64,000 nucleotides of DNA from JAVJST01 sp965229715 (GCA_965229715.1 CBDDJL010000002.1:496001-560000), one strand, 5' to 3'; shown: positions 43,142-51,355, counted from the stretch's first letter. A program made the numbers and translations. The notes: generated by a model not told the origin, from the letters alone.

Positions 43142-43430
43142 TGGTGCGCCCGGCAGGATTCGAACCTGCGACCCCAAGATTCATACCACTTCGGCTTTCG
43201 CCGCCGCTTTACGTTCGTGGTCTGGACTTTCCCTTCACCATAGGCCGAAGCCCTTAGGCGCTGCCCATCAAGTCTCTACACCTTCCCCTTTTGGGGCTTG
43301 GCACGGGATTGCCAGTGGCGAGATGCCAGTGAGGGTTCCCCGTTTTTGAGCAGATTCATCAAAGCGTTTCCAACCTTGATGCCCAATTCAATCAGGAATC
43401 TTGTGCTCTATCCGACTGAGCTACGGGCGC
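43142..43430 (-). tRNA. tRNA-Arg(CCU) interrupted by a group I intron
   Basis: The 5' exon (43394-43430) runs from GCGCCCG through the D arm to CAAGATTCCT. The 3' exon (43142-43181, including CCA) is AATCTTG, the T arm and GGGCGCACCA. Joined, they form a standard cloverleaf with anticodon loop TTCCTAA, anticodon CCU, and a 7-bp acceptor (GCGCCCG/CGGGCGC). Compared with the split host tRNA, the exons differ only by one compensated pair in the anticodon stem (CAGGA/TCCTG becomes CAAGA/TCTTG). It appears to be the only intact tRNA-Arg(CCU) in the window. Confidence 0.92.
43182..43393 (-). ncRNA. Group I self-splicing intron (212 nt)
   Basis: The intron starts GATTGAATTGGGC after the exon U and ends in G (GGTATG), as group I introns do. 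The core is recognisable: an R-like AGAGACTTGATGGGCAG (43277-43261) and an S-like GGTGAAGGGAAAGTCC (43239-43224), whose GACTT and AAGTC pair as P7. A GGC-TTCG-GCC hairpin fits P8. No homing endonuclease frame is present. Group I introns at this place in tRNA-Arg(CCU) are known from alphaproteobacteria such as Agrobacterium. It sits after anticodon base 36-37, the same loop the integrase cuts in the host tRNA. Confidence 0.9.
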
Positions 43431-43508
43431 AACTAGTATCTCCATATCTCAAACTCAACAGGTGTTCATGTACATTCTGCCATGTACAGGTCTTTGTTTG
43501 TTCCTACT

Positions 43509-43524
43509 GAAAACCGTAGTTTTC
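43509..43524 (-). repeat. Hairpin with UACG tetraloop between tRNA half and intron tRNA
   Basis: GAAAAC pairs with GTTTTC around TACG; C(UACG)G is an extra-stable tetraloop class. It lies in the 121-bp stretch between the stranded 5' tRNA half and the intron-bearing tRNA, where it could stop or process read-through transcripts from the host tRNA promoter. Confidence 0.55.
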
Positions 43525-43551
43525 TTAGCGCCCCGCCTGTAAAAACGTAGC

Positions 43552-43591
43552 ATTAGGAATCCTGTGCTCTATCCGACTGAGCTACGGGCGC
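43552..43591 (-). pseudogene. 5' half of split host tRNA-Arg(CCU), right end of integrative element
   Basis: On the minus strand it reads GCGCCCGTAGCTCAGTCGG onward through the D arm to CAGGATTCCTAAT, then diverges into element sequence. Together with 40698-40742 it rebuilds a perfect 77-nt tRNA-Arg(CCT) including CCA. It retains the host promoter side, so it may still drive transcription into the element's own tRNA. Confidence 0.88.
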
Positions 43592-43648
43592 GACGCTGCG
43601 GCCCGTCTACACGGGTTTTGGCGAGATGTCCACGAAGGGAACCGGAGT

Positions 43649-44170
43649 TCAGTCCCCGAAGAGCGTGCTGACCGGCAACGAGTAATTGAGCATCAGCGTC
43701 TCGGTGCCGGGGTTCTTGTCGCCGATCGACGCGTTCGAATAGTGCGAGATCGAAAGCCCGAGGCGTGAGCGATCGTCGAAACGATAGGCAACTTCAAGCT
43801 GCGAGCGGAACTCAAGCTCGTGACCGAGGTCCTTGTCCGAGTCGCCCTGCTCATAGAAATGCGGTGCGAAGCTTGGGGTCACCACCCAGCGGCGGCCGAA
43901 ATAGACATCCATCAAGACGCCGACGCCGACGAAGAAGCTGCCGCTCGACGTGCCGGCCACCGCGGCGAATGGCTTCAGGAAATAGAACTCCTCGTCAGAA
44001 CGGTACTCGAGGCGAAACTCACCGGCGCTGTCGTCCTGCTTGTTGAAGTCGTACCAGCCCGCACCGAATGTGATGTAATCCGGATCGCCTTCGGCCTTTG
44101 CCGATCCTGCTGTGTGGATCAGCGCAACTGCAGCGGTGGCAAAGATAAAGAGGCGGCGCAAACGGATCAT
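43649..44170 (-). CDS. PagL-like lipid A 3-O-deacylase
   Basis: 173 residues with a signal peptide (cleavage near SAKAE, about residue 27) and an outer-membrane beta-barrel pattern of alternating hydrophobic residues. The PagL catalytic His-Ser motif is seen in ISHYSNASIGDKNPGTE, including the downstream Glu. PagL removes the 3-O acyl chain from lipid A. It lies immediately outside the right end of the tRNA element. Confidence 0.82.
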   Translation of the reverse strand: MIRLRRLFIFATAAVALIHTAGSAKAEGDPDYITFGAGWYDFNKQDDSAGEFRLEYRSDEEFYFLKPFAAVAGTSSGSFFVGVGVLMDVYFGRRWVVTPSFAPHFYEQGDSDKDLGHELEFRSQLEVAYRFDDRSRLGLSISHYSNASIGDKNPGTETLMLNYSLPVSTLFGD

Positions 44171-44266
44171 TTTCGTTCCCCCGGAATGCCGATGGCCGGC
44201 AACGGAAGCTGCATCTTATTCAATCGGTTAGGCATTGCAAGCCGCGAGCGTCGGCGGCGCGCTCGC

Positions 44267-45205
44267 CTATCGAACGCGCGCGAATTTTTGCGCGGCGTCG
44301 ACAAGCGCCGCCAGGATCGGCGCCTCGAATGCCGAATGTCCGGCATTGTCGATGATTTGCAGATCCGCGCCAGGCCAGCCCGCCGCGAGCTTGTGGGCCG
44401 TCATGGGCGGGCAGATGACGTCGTAGCGGCCCTGCACGATCACCGCCGGCAGGTGTGCAATCCGCCCCAGGTTCGCCAGGATAAAGCCATCATCCATGAA
44501 CATGTCATTGACGAAGTAGTGCGCCTCAAGCCGCGCCAGTGGCAGCGTCCCGCCGCCCTCTCCATTCGAAACCGGAATCAGCCGCGCACACGCACCCTCG
44601 TATCCGCCCCAGACCGTGGCCGCCGGCTGATGCACGGTACTGTCATCGGATATCAGCCGCGCATGATATGCCGTCAGAGGGTCGGTGCGTTCGCCTTCCG
44701 GTAGATACTCGATAAAACGGCGATATGCCTCGGGGAAGAACCGTCCCATGTCATGCATGAACCAGTCGACCTCGGCACGGGTCCCGAGAAAAATGCCACG
44801 CAGGATAAAGCCCGAGCATCGGTCCGGGTGGGCGATGCCGTAGGCAAGCCCCAATGTCGAACCCCAGGATCCGCCGAACACAAGCCACTGGTCGATATCC
44901 AGCTGAGTGCGAATGGCCTCGATATCGGCGATCAGATGATCGGTCGTGTTGGCGGTGACAGATGCCCGCGGTTTTGACTTGCCGCAGCCGCGCTGATCGA
45001 ACAGCACGATTTGCCAGTGCGACGGATCGAACATGCGGCGGTGGGCCGTCGCGCACCCCGCGCCGGGACCGCCATGCAGAAAGATGACAGCCGGCGCGTC
45101 TGGATTGCCGCATGCTTCCCAATACACTTCGTGGCCATCGCCGGTGTCGAGATATCCGCTGATATAGGGCTCGATCGGCGGAAACAGGGGTGAAGAAACG
45201 CTCAC
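44267..45205 (-). CDS. pip: Proline iminopeptidase (peptidase S33)
   Basis: 312 residues from a GTG start at 45205 that overlaps the NUDIX stop (GTGA) and has GGGAGAG upstream. The oxyanion motif HGGPGAGC, DQRGCGKS, nucleophile GGSWGSTL, VQGRYDVICP with the Asp and DNAGHSAF with the His are all present. It cleaves N-terminal proline from peptides in the cytosol. Confidence 0.93.
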   Translation of the reverse strand: MSVSSPLFPPIEPYISGYLDTGDGHEVYWEACGNPDAPAVIFLHGGPGAGCATAHRRMFDPSHWQIVLFDQRGCGKSKPRASVTANTTDHLIADIEAIRTQLDIDQWLVFGGSWGSTLGLAYGIAHPDRCSGFILRGIFLGTRAEVDWFMHDMGRFFPEAYRRFIEYLPEGERTDPLTAYHARLISDDSTVHQPAATVWGGYEGACARLIPVSNGEGGGTLPLARLEAHYFVNDMFMDDGFILANLGRIAHLPAVIVQGRYDVICPPMTAHKLAAGWPGADLQIIDNAGHSAFEAPILAALVDAAQKFARVR

Positions 45206-46047
45206 GGCTGCAGGCTCTCCCGAATGGTGGCGTAATCTGGCGTATCGGGGGCAATGTGGCCGTGCCGAATGAGAAAGTCGATGATGACGACGGCGGAATC
45301 GAAGGCGATATCCTGGGTATTGCTCAAAATGTCGATCACCTTTCCGATCGGCCACCGATAGAACGCCTGTACTTCGCCGTCGGTGTTGATCGGCTCGAAA
45401 TCATCGGGCAAGGCGAGATCGTAGTTGAAGTAGTGGCCATGGTTGACGCCGTCGGGTCGCCGAGCGCGAAAGCCGATCCAGCCGGCGTCCTGTGCCTGGC
45501 GCGCGACACTCTCTGGAATGCCCGCTTCCTCCCCACACTCCTTGATCAGATTGTCGAACGGCGAAATGTTCGTTGGCTGCCCACCGCTGACCAGGACATC
45601 GAGCTTGTCGGGACTGGTCGGTTTTGTCTTGGCGCGATGTTGCAGCCAGAGCGCGGCCTCACCGCCGTTCTCAACGTAGCCGTTAAGATTGACGGCGAAG
45701 GTCTTGATGCCCAACAAGGTCGCCGCCGCGCGCTCGACCTCGAGAACCGGCTCGTCGCCGAACATGTCCACCACAGGATAAAGCTCATTCCGCCAGCCCG
45801 TTACAACGCCTGCGTCGCGTAGCGCTGCCAGGGGGCGGGCAACCGCTGCCGTTCGCTCTGCCGGCGAGCGAAGACCGGCCTCGAGAGCGAGAACGCCGCC
45901 ATCGATGCGGAATACGTCCGGCCACTCGGCAAGGTTTTGCGCGAAATCAGCGAGTGCGAGACCGACGGTACGACCGTCGGCGACGAACGGCAAAAGGCCG
46001 GTTTCGTCGATGTCGTTGGCTTCGCGGATGCGCTCGATCAGGCTCAT
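45202..46047 (-). CDS. NUDIX hydrolase family protein (Tnr3-like, with N-terminal DUF4743-type region)
   Basis: About 281 residues from MSLIERI (46047); the longer frame enters a neighbouring pseudogene and is rejected. The N-terminal third resembles the region preceding NUDIX in Tnr3-type proteins. The NUDIX box reads GGQPTNIS-to-KECGEEAGIP, close to the consensus, with Lys replacing the first Arg and an atypical first half. Relatives act on thiamine-related or other nucleoside diphosphate compounds. Translationally coupled to pip. Confidence 0.82.
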   Translation of the reverse strand: MSLIERIREANDIDETGLLPFVADGRTVGLALADFAQNLAEWPDVFRIDGGVLALEAGLRSPAERTAAVARPLAALRDAGVVTGWRNELYPVVDMFGDEPVLEVERAAATLLGIKTFAVNLNGYVENGGEAALWLQHRAKTKPTSPDKLDVLVSGGQPTNISPFDNLIKECGEEAGIPESVARQAQDAGWIGFRARRPDGVNHGHYFNYDLALPDDFEPINTDGEVQAFYRWPIGKVIDILSNTQDIAFDSAVVIIDFLIRHGHIAPDTPDYATIRESLQP

Positions 46048-46119
46048 GCCGCCTTGGTGCCCGAACGGTCTGGGCGATGCAACGAAAACCGTGCCCATGC
46101 TCGACTTCATCCTTCGTCA

Positions 46120-46445
46120 GACACAGGATGTGGTCGATGCCGGCCATGCTCAAGGGGTGGATCGACCGGGTTTGGAACTACGGCTGGGCCTACGATCCTG
46201 GAACGTATCCGCACCGCCACGTCTGGATGATCGGCGTTTGCGGCAACGGTGCCGAGGGTTTCGCCAAACGCGGCTACGACACGGCAATCCGCACTCAGCT
46301 CGAGGTTGGTATTCTGGAGTACTGCGGCGTCGAGAAGCCGCGTCTCGATCTGCTGCACGGCTCGATCGAGGACACCGGATGCGTCGACCGAATTCTGGAA
46401 GACGCCACGCAGCTAGGCGGTGCGTTTGCCGACGCCCTCGAATGA
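46120..46445 (+). pseudogene. 5'-truncated flavodoxin-type NAD(P)H quinone oxidoreductase
   Basis: From about 46126 the frame encodes MWSMPAMLKGWIDRVWNYG, the hallmark of NQO/KefF-type flavodoxin reductases (WWSMPAMLKGWIDRV), then IGVCGNGAEGF and a normal C-terminus ending in TGA at 46445. The first 80 or so residues, with the FMN-phosphate loop, are missing; the upstream DNA is the start of the divergent NUDIX gene. It looks like a remnant left by a deletion or rearrangement. Confidence 0.7.
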
Positions 46446-46623
46446 TGGCCCTGGCGCCGGTCACAAAGTGACACGGCATGGCCCCTTACAGTCACGATGT
46501 TCCAATTGGTCGCCGGGCCTTGGAATTATCATATAACTCATTGAAAGCAGTTATTTTTTTCGACTCAAGCCGGTCGAATTCGGATATCATGTACCGATAC
46601 AACAATCATGGAGGAGAGCAGTC

Positions 46624-47256
46624 ATGAAGTATCTTCTCGAACACGACGATGCGCTCGTCAGCCTCGATGAGGGGTTTGCCGGGTTGCCGGTCGATCCCTA
46701 CACACCGGGCGATTTCAGATACCGCCGCTACTCGGCATTCCGCCTCGCCGATGGGCGGGTGGAACTGCTGCCGCCCGAAACCTTTACACAAGGCAAGGAC
46801 ATCAACCGCTTCCTGGGCGACGTCGAACGAACGTATGAGCCGATCGAGGAAACGACCTGGGGGAGTCCGGCGTTCGCCGCGATGCTCGCCCACTTCGAGG
46901 AACACACCGCCGTTCGGATCGGCGCGCACATCGGCGTGCACCAGGTTCGCGTTTATGAGAGAGATGGCGCGGCCCTGACGCCCGAAGGCCGCCATCAGGA
47001 CGGGTTCGACAGAATTGCGGTCTATATGATCGGCCGGCAAAACCTGGACGGCGGCAATCTGCGGTTATCGGAGAGTGCGACTGCCGAGGCCTTCCTCGAA
47101 CTACCGCTGATGCCGGGAGACTACGTCGTACTCAATGACCGGGCGCTTTTCCATAATGCGTCTCCGATCGAACGCATCGATCCGGCGCAGGAAGGCTACG
47201 CCGACTTTTTTGTCGCGACATCTTGCGACGACAGCGCAACGGTAACGCGCCACTGA
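46624..47256 (+). CDS. 2-oxoglutarate/Fe(II)-dependent dioxygenase
   Basis: 210 residues resembling the 2OG-Fe dioxygenase group that includes free-amino-acid hydroxylases. The iron ligands are His124 and Asp126 in GRHQDGFD and His177 in ALFHNASPI; a late Arg or polar residue would bind 2-oxoglutarate. GGAGGAG precedes the ATG. It could hydroxylate an amino acid; the substrate is unknown. The 178-bp upstream gap is AT-rich and holds no other gene. Confidence 0.82.
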   Translation: MKYLLEHDDALVSLDEGFAGLPVDPYTPGDFRYRRYSAFRLADGRVELLPPETFTQGKDINRFLGDVERTYEPIEETTWGSPAFAAMLAHFEEHTAVRIGAHIGVHQVRVYERDGAALTPEGRHQDGFDRIAVYMIGRQNLDGGNLRLSESATAEAFLELPLMPGDYVVLNDRALFHNASPIERIDPAQEGYADFFVATSCDDSATVTRH

Positions 47257-47273
47257 GGGCAGTAGAGTCCGGG

Positions 47274-47810
47274 TCAGGCTGCCGCGATCAAGTCTTTGAT
47301 CCGGTCTGCCGCTTGTTCGGCTGAAAGTGCTGCCGTGTCGATGACGGTATGGTCGTGCGCAAAGGGTTCGTAGTCCCGGGCCAGAACGTCCGTCCATGTT
47401 GGCAGAGGCATGCCGGGGATGTCGCTTTCGCGGGTTTCGACACGCTCGTGGTGCAGAGCTCTATCTGAGCAGACGATCTCGATCTCCAACGCCGTTGCAC
47501 CGGACTCGCGCGCCACGTTTAGCCAAGCCATACGGGTTGCCGCGACCGGGTTGACTGAATCGGCGACAACAGTTTGCGAGCCGAAGAGGTTGTCGCGGGC
47601 GATTGCGTAGGCTGTGAGGTAACCCGCGTCTCCAACCGGATCGATACCCGGTGTCGACATGGCCAATACATGTTCGATGCTGTCGATCCGAAGATGGAAG
47701 GCGCCGGTTACGCGCGCGAGATGGCGTGCGATAGACGTTTTTCCAACGCCGGGGAGGCCAGCGAGGACGATCAGAACAGGATTGTCGTGGCTTGTCCTAC
47801 GCGCAGGCAC
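47274..47810 (-). CDS. P-loop nucleotide kinase-like protein
   Basis: 178 residues from a GTG at 47810; the longer frame overlaps gcrA out of frame. Walker A is GLPGVGKTS near the N-terminus, followed by LRIDSIEHVL and VVADSVNPVAATR, as in small-molecule kinases of the gluconate/shikimate-kinase-like AAA_33 type. The substrate is unknown. It begins 16 bp after the gcrA stop on the same strand. Confidence 0.8.
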   Translation of the reverse strand: MPARRTSHDNPVLIVLAGLPGVGKTSIARHLARVTGAFHLRIDSIEHVLAMSTPGIDPVGDAGYLTAYAIARDNLFGSQTVVADSVNPVAATRMAWLNVARESGATALEIEIVCSDRALHHERVETRESDIPGMPLPTWTDVLARDYEPFAHDHTVIDTAALSAEQAADRIKDLIAAA

Positions 47811-47826
47811 GGACGCGGCGATGGGG

Positions 47827-48213
47827 TCAGGCCGCGGCGACCTTGCGGCCGTCCTTGGTGATCCGCACGTAAGCCCGGCGGCAGTGTTCCTGGCAATAGG
47901 GCTTTTCGGGCACAGCCGGTGCTCCGCAGAAGCGGAAGTTTTCGGTGCCGGGCTCGCCATCGGGCCAGCAGCACATGCCGTTCGACAGCTTGTCGAGCTT
48001 GATCATCTCGCCCATCGGCTTCTGTTCCGGGGCCGGCGGCGCGTTCCGGGTCGAGGTCACCCGTTTGGGCAGGCCGAGACGATGTACCTTGCCGACAACG
48101 GCATTCTTTGTGATACCGAGGCGTTCACCGATAACGCTGGTGGTCAGACCCTCTTCCCAGAGCGCGATCAGCGCGGCGATACGTTCCGGTGTCCATTCAA
48201 ATGCCTCGGCCAT
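47827..48213 (-). CDS. gcrA: GcrA cell-cycle transcriptional regulator
   Basis: 128 residues. The N-terminal HTH reads WTPERIAALIALWEEGLT and GITKNAVVGKVHRLGLPKR; the C-terminal zinc-like cluster shows CCWPDGEPGTENFRFCG and YCQEHCRRAY. GcrA is an alphaproteobacterial sigma70 cofactor that activates promoters with methylated GAnTC sites and controls the cell cycle. It is shorter than the Caulobacter protein (about 170) because the linker is reduced. Confidence 0.93.
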   Translation of the reverse strand: MAEAFEWTPERIAALIALWEEGLTTSVIGERLGITKNAVVGKVHRLGLPKRVTSTRNAPPAPEQKPMGEMIKLDKLSNGMCCWPDGEPGTENFRFCGAPAVPEKPYCQEHCRRAYVRITKDGRKVAAA

Positions 48214-48470
48214 GACGGCGATCCCCTTTTTTCTTGATTTGTGTCGTTGTGCAATAAATCCACAACATGTGCGGGACCGTACCGGATTTAGCGCGTTCAG
48301 GCAACTTTGAGACTATATTTTGTTGTGGATAAGGTCGTCATAAAGCCATTCGGCGTCGTGGCAGGGCTGCGTGAGTATCGCCTTCGCACCTGCACAAAAA
48401 TGCGTTACGCGGCCCGCGCGGGCTGGCTATACTTCGCGCCTGAACCGCTGCAACGACGGGGAGATGCAGG

Positions 48471-50618
48471 ATGGCGGACAACGAATTCGAGCGTTGGCGC
48501 GAACTGGCGCAGAAGGATCTGAAGGACAAACCGCTCGACGAGCACGTCTGGCACACGCCCGAGGGCATCGTCGTCAAGCCGCTCTACACGGCGGCGGATC
48601 TCGAAGGTCTTGAGCACATCGACTCGTTTCCGGGGTTGGCGCCCTACTTGCGCGGCCCGCGCGCGACCATGTACACCGGCAGACCGTGGACCATCCGCCA
48701 ATATGCCGGGTTCTCGACCGCCGAGGAGTCCAACAAGTTCTACCGGGACAATCTCGCTGCCGGGCAGAAAGGTCTGTCCGTCGCCTTCGACCTGGCGACC
48801 CACCGGGGCTACGATTCCGATCATCCGCGCGTTGTCGGCGATGTCGGCAAGGCGGGCGTCGCCATCGACAGTGTCGAGGACATGAAGATCCTGTTCGACG
48901 GCATTCCGCTCGATGAGATGTCGGTTTCCATGACCATGAACGGCGCCGTGCTGCCGGTGCTGGCGGGTTACATCGTCGCGGCGGAAGAGCAGGGCGTCGG
49001 GCCGGAGAAGCTCTCGGGCACGATCCAGAACGATATCCTCAAGGAGTTCATGGTCCGGAACACCTATATCTACCCGCCGGCGCCGTCGATGCGCATCGTC
49101 GCCGACATCATCGGCTACACGGCCGAGCACATGCCGCGCTTCAATTCCATTTCGATTTCCGGCTATCACATGCAGGAAGCCGGCGCGACCCAGGTGCAGG
49201 AACTCGCGTTTACGCTTGCGGACGGCGTCGAGTACGTCCGCGCCGCGCTCGACAAGGGCATGGATATCGACGCCTTCGCGCCCCGGCTCTCGTTCTTCTT
49301 CGCCATCGGCATGAACTTCTTCATGGAGGTTGCCAAGCTGCGCGCCGCGCGCATGTTGTGGGCCGAATTGATGGCGCCGTTCGGGCCGAAAAACCCGCAA
49401 TCGTCGATGCTGCGGACTCACTGCCAGACGTCCGGCGTCAGCCTCACCGAGAAGGACGCCTACAACAACGTCATCCGCACCACTATCGAGGCCATGGCGG
49501 CGGTGCTCGGCGGCACCCAATCGCTGCACACCAACGCGCTCGACGAGGCGATTGCACTGCCGACGCCGTTCTCGGCCCGCATCGCGCGCAATACGCAACT
49601 GGTCATCGCCGAGGAAACCGGGATTACCAACGTCGTCGATCCGATGGGCGGCAGTTACTACGTCGAGAGTTTGACGGCATCGCTCGCCGCCGAAGCGCGC
49701 AAGCTGATCGAGCAGGTCGACGATCTCGGCGGCATGACCCGCGCGGTCGAGGACGGCTTTCCGAAACGCGTCATCGAGGAATCGGCGGCGCGCCGCCAGG
49801 CCCGCATCGACCGGGGCGAAGAGATCGTCGTCGGCGTCAACAAGTACCAGCGCGGCGATGCAGACGAGATCGAGACGCTGGACATCGACAATACCGCGGT
49901 TCGCGAGTCGCAGATCGCCCGGCTCAAGACCATCCGCGAGAGCCGCGACGAGGCGAAATGCCAGGAGGCACTGGTCGCGCTGACCAATGCCGCCGGCAAC
50001 GGCGAGGGCAATCTACTGGCCTTGAGCGTCGACGCCGCCCGAGCGCGGGCCAGCGTCGGCGAAATCTCCGATGCGCTGGAAAAGGTCTATGGCCGCCACC
50101 GGCCGAACACGCAGGCGATTTCCGGGGTCTATTCGGCGGCCTACGAAGGCGACGAGGATTTCGACGCGATCCGGGGGGAGGTGCAGGCGTTCGGCGAGAC
50201 GAGCGGCCGGCGGCCTCGTATGCTGGTCGCCAAGATGGGCCAGGACGGGCACGACCGCGGCGCCAAGATCATCGCCACGGCGTTCGCCGACATCGGCTTC
50301 GAGGTCGATATCGGCGCGCTGTTCGCGACGCCGGAGGAAACCTGTCAGGAAGCCATCGAGAACGATGTTCACGTCATCGGCGTCAGTTCGCAGGCGGCGG
50401 GCCACAAGACCCTGGTGCCGCAACTGATCGATGCGCTGAAGGCCAAGGGCGCGGACGACATCATCGTCATCGTCGGCGGCGTCATCCCGCCCAAGGACTA
50501 CGACTTCCTGAAGTCGAAGGGGGTTGCGGCGATCTACGGACCGGGCACGCACATTCCGACCGCCGCGCGCGATATTCTCGCCGTGATCCGGGGCGATACG
50601 CCCAAGGCTGCCGAATAA
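48471..50618 (+). CDS. scpA: Methylmalonyl-CoA mutase, ScpA type
   Basis: 715 residues, normal length for the catalytic mutase. The N-terminal TIM barrel includes RPWTIRQYAGFSTAEESN and GLSVAFDLATHRGYDSDH. The C-terminal cobalamin domain holds the B12 motif KMGQDGHDRGAKIIATAF and VGGVIPP. It interconverts succinyl-CoA and methylmalonyl-CoA for propionate catabolism. Note that acrylate from DMSP cleavage feeds toward propionyl-CoA, a possible metabolic connection. Confidence 0.97.
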   Translation: MADNEFERWRELAQKDLKDKPLDEHVWHTPEGIVVKPLYTAADLEGLEHIDSFPGLAPYLRGPRATMYTGRPWTIRQYAGFSTAEESNKFYRDNLAAGQKGLSVAFDLATHRGYDSDHPRVVGDVGKAGVAIDSVEDMKILFDGIPLDEMSVSMTMNGAVLPVLAGYIVAAEEQGVGPEKLSGTIQNDILKEFMVRNTYIYPPAPSMRIVADIIGYTAEHMPRFNSISISGYHMQEAGATQVQELAFTLADGVEYVRAALDKGMDIDAFAPRLSFFFAIGMNFFMEVAKLRAARMLWAELMAPFGPKNPQSSMLRTHCQTSGVSLTEKDAYNNVIRTTIEAMAAVLGGTQSLHTNALDEAIALPTPFSARIARNTQLVIAEETGITNVVDPMGGSYYVESLTASLAAEARKLIEQVDDLGGMTRAVEDGFPKRVIEESAARRQARIDRGEEIVVGVNKYQRGDADEIETLDIDNTAVRESQIARLKTIRESRDEAKCQEALVALTNAAGNGEGNLLALSVDAARARASVGEISDALEKVYGRHRPNTQAISGVYSAAYEGDEDFDAIRGEVQAFGETSGRRPRMLVAKMGQDGHDRGAKIIATAFADIGFEVDIGALFATPEETCQEAIENDVHVIGVSSQAAGHKTLVPQLIDALKAKGADDIIVIVGGVIPPKDYDFLKSKGVAAIYGPGTHIPTAARDILAVIRGDTPKAAE

Positions 50619-51052
50619 GCAACCGCGTACTAAAAGGCAGCCCCCATACTAAGCTTGTCGAAGTATGAGGCGCATCTCACCCTTCGTCGGGCTCAGGGTG
50701 AGGCGTCATTGTGCGCGGCCTGTTCGCCGTACACGACTTTCTTTCGGCGGTCATTCCCGCGAAAGCGGGAATCCAGAAACCGGGAATGCTGGACCCCCCG
50801 CTTTCGCGGGGGTGACGGCGGGGCTCAGAGCCTTCAGTCCGTCGGGTGCGGACCGTTCAGCGGGTGATCTTCATCGGGCATGGGTGTCATTCAGCGGTTG
50901 TTGCGAACGGCGGTGCTGATACCGCGTGCGCCGACCGGCGAAAACACCCGATCCCGCATGCCAGCCATGCGTTGACTGCAAGCGGACCTTGAGGTCACCG
51001 GCGGCAAACCTCCCGCAACGTTTCAGACCCCGACAGAATTGGTTGATGCAGA
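50619..51052. other. Intergenic repeat cluster at the host/prophage border
   Basis: No gene is supported. It holds REP-like palindromes: CATACT with AGTATG (50645-50667), CTCACCCT with AGGGTGAG (50676-50702), ATTCCCGC-GAAA-GCGGGAAT (50753-50772) and CCCCCGC-TTTC-GCGGGGG (50795-50812). The remainder to 51052 shows nothing recognisable and no clear attachment site. Confidence 0.7.
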
Positions 51053-51355
51053 TTAATGGCGGCTCGAACAGGTTCCTCGAAACAGCCCGGGGACGTCGGT
51101 ATACTCGACGCTAAAGCCGTCCCGATCTGGAATGAGTCGAAGCTGGAACACAATCATGCGGCTCCCACGCTCGACGATCTTGGTCGCAAGGAGTGAGCCG
51201 TCGTTAAAGAATCCCCTGTGTCGGTAATACTGAGGCACTTGATCACCCAGGGAGATGACCGCCGCGTCACCACCGCGGGTTTCGTAGTACTGATCGATGA
51301 ACGCCGTCGTGCCGCCGAAAAGTGGTCGAGACCGTCGCTGTCTTAAGCTGCCCAT
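51053..51355 (-). CDS. Small protein, possible truncated paralogue of the gene upstream
   Basis: 100 residues of unknown function. Its LFGGTTAFIDQYYETRGGD resembles FLVGATPKFYDQYCEVAGG of the 51417-52244 protein, so it may be the C-terminal remnant of a second immunity-like copy. Low confidence as an active gene. Confidence 0.4.
   Translation of the reverse strand: MGSLRQRRSRPLFGGTTAFIDQYYETRGGDAAVISLGDQVPQYYRHRGFFNDGSLLATKIVERGSRMIVFQLRLIPDRDGFSVEYTDVPGLFRGTCSSRH

Larger units (their letters stand above)
40735..43559 (+). mobile_element. 2.8-kb integrative element that replaces its target tRNA
   Basis: Bounded by the 8-bp direct repeat ATTAGGAA (40735-40742 and 43552-43559), which is the crossover core in the anticodon loop of tRNA-Arg(CCU). 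Joining the element ends gives TAGC-ATTAGGAA-GCTA, a dyad-flanked core as expected for a tyrosine integrase; in the host tRNA the dyad is the anticodon stem. Contents are an integrase, a tRNA-like minihelix, a possible small protein and an intron-bearing tRNA-Arg(CCU). Unlike most tRNA-targeting elements it does not rebuild the host tRNA at its edge but supplies a whole substitute. Confidence 0.82.

Noticed and set aside
43142..43181. Second independent tRNA fragment
   Set aside because: It pairs with the 5' exon at 43394-43430 to form one intron-bearing tRNA, so it is an exon and not a scrap.
48405..49598. 397-codon minus-strand frame opposite scpA
   Set aside because: Antisense shadow of methylmalonyl-CoA mutase.
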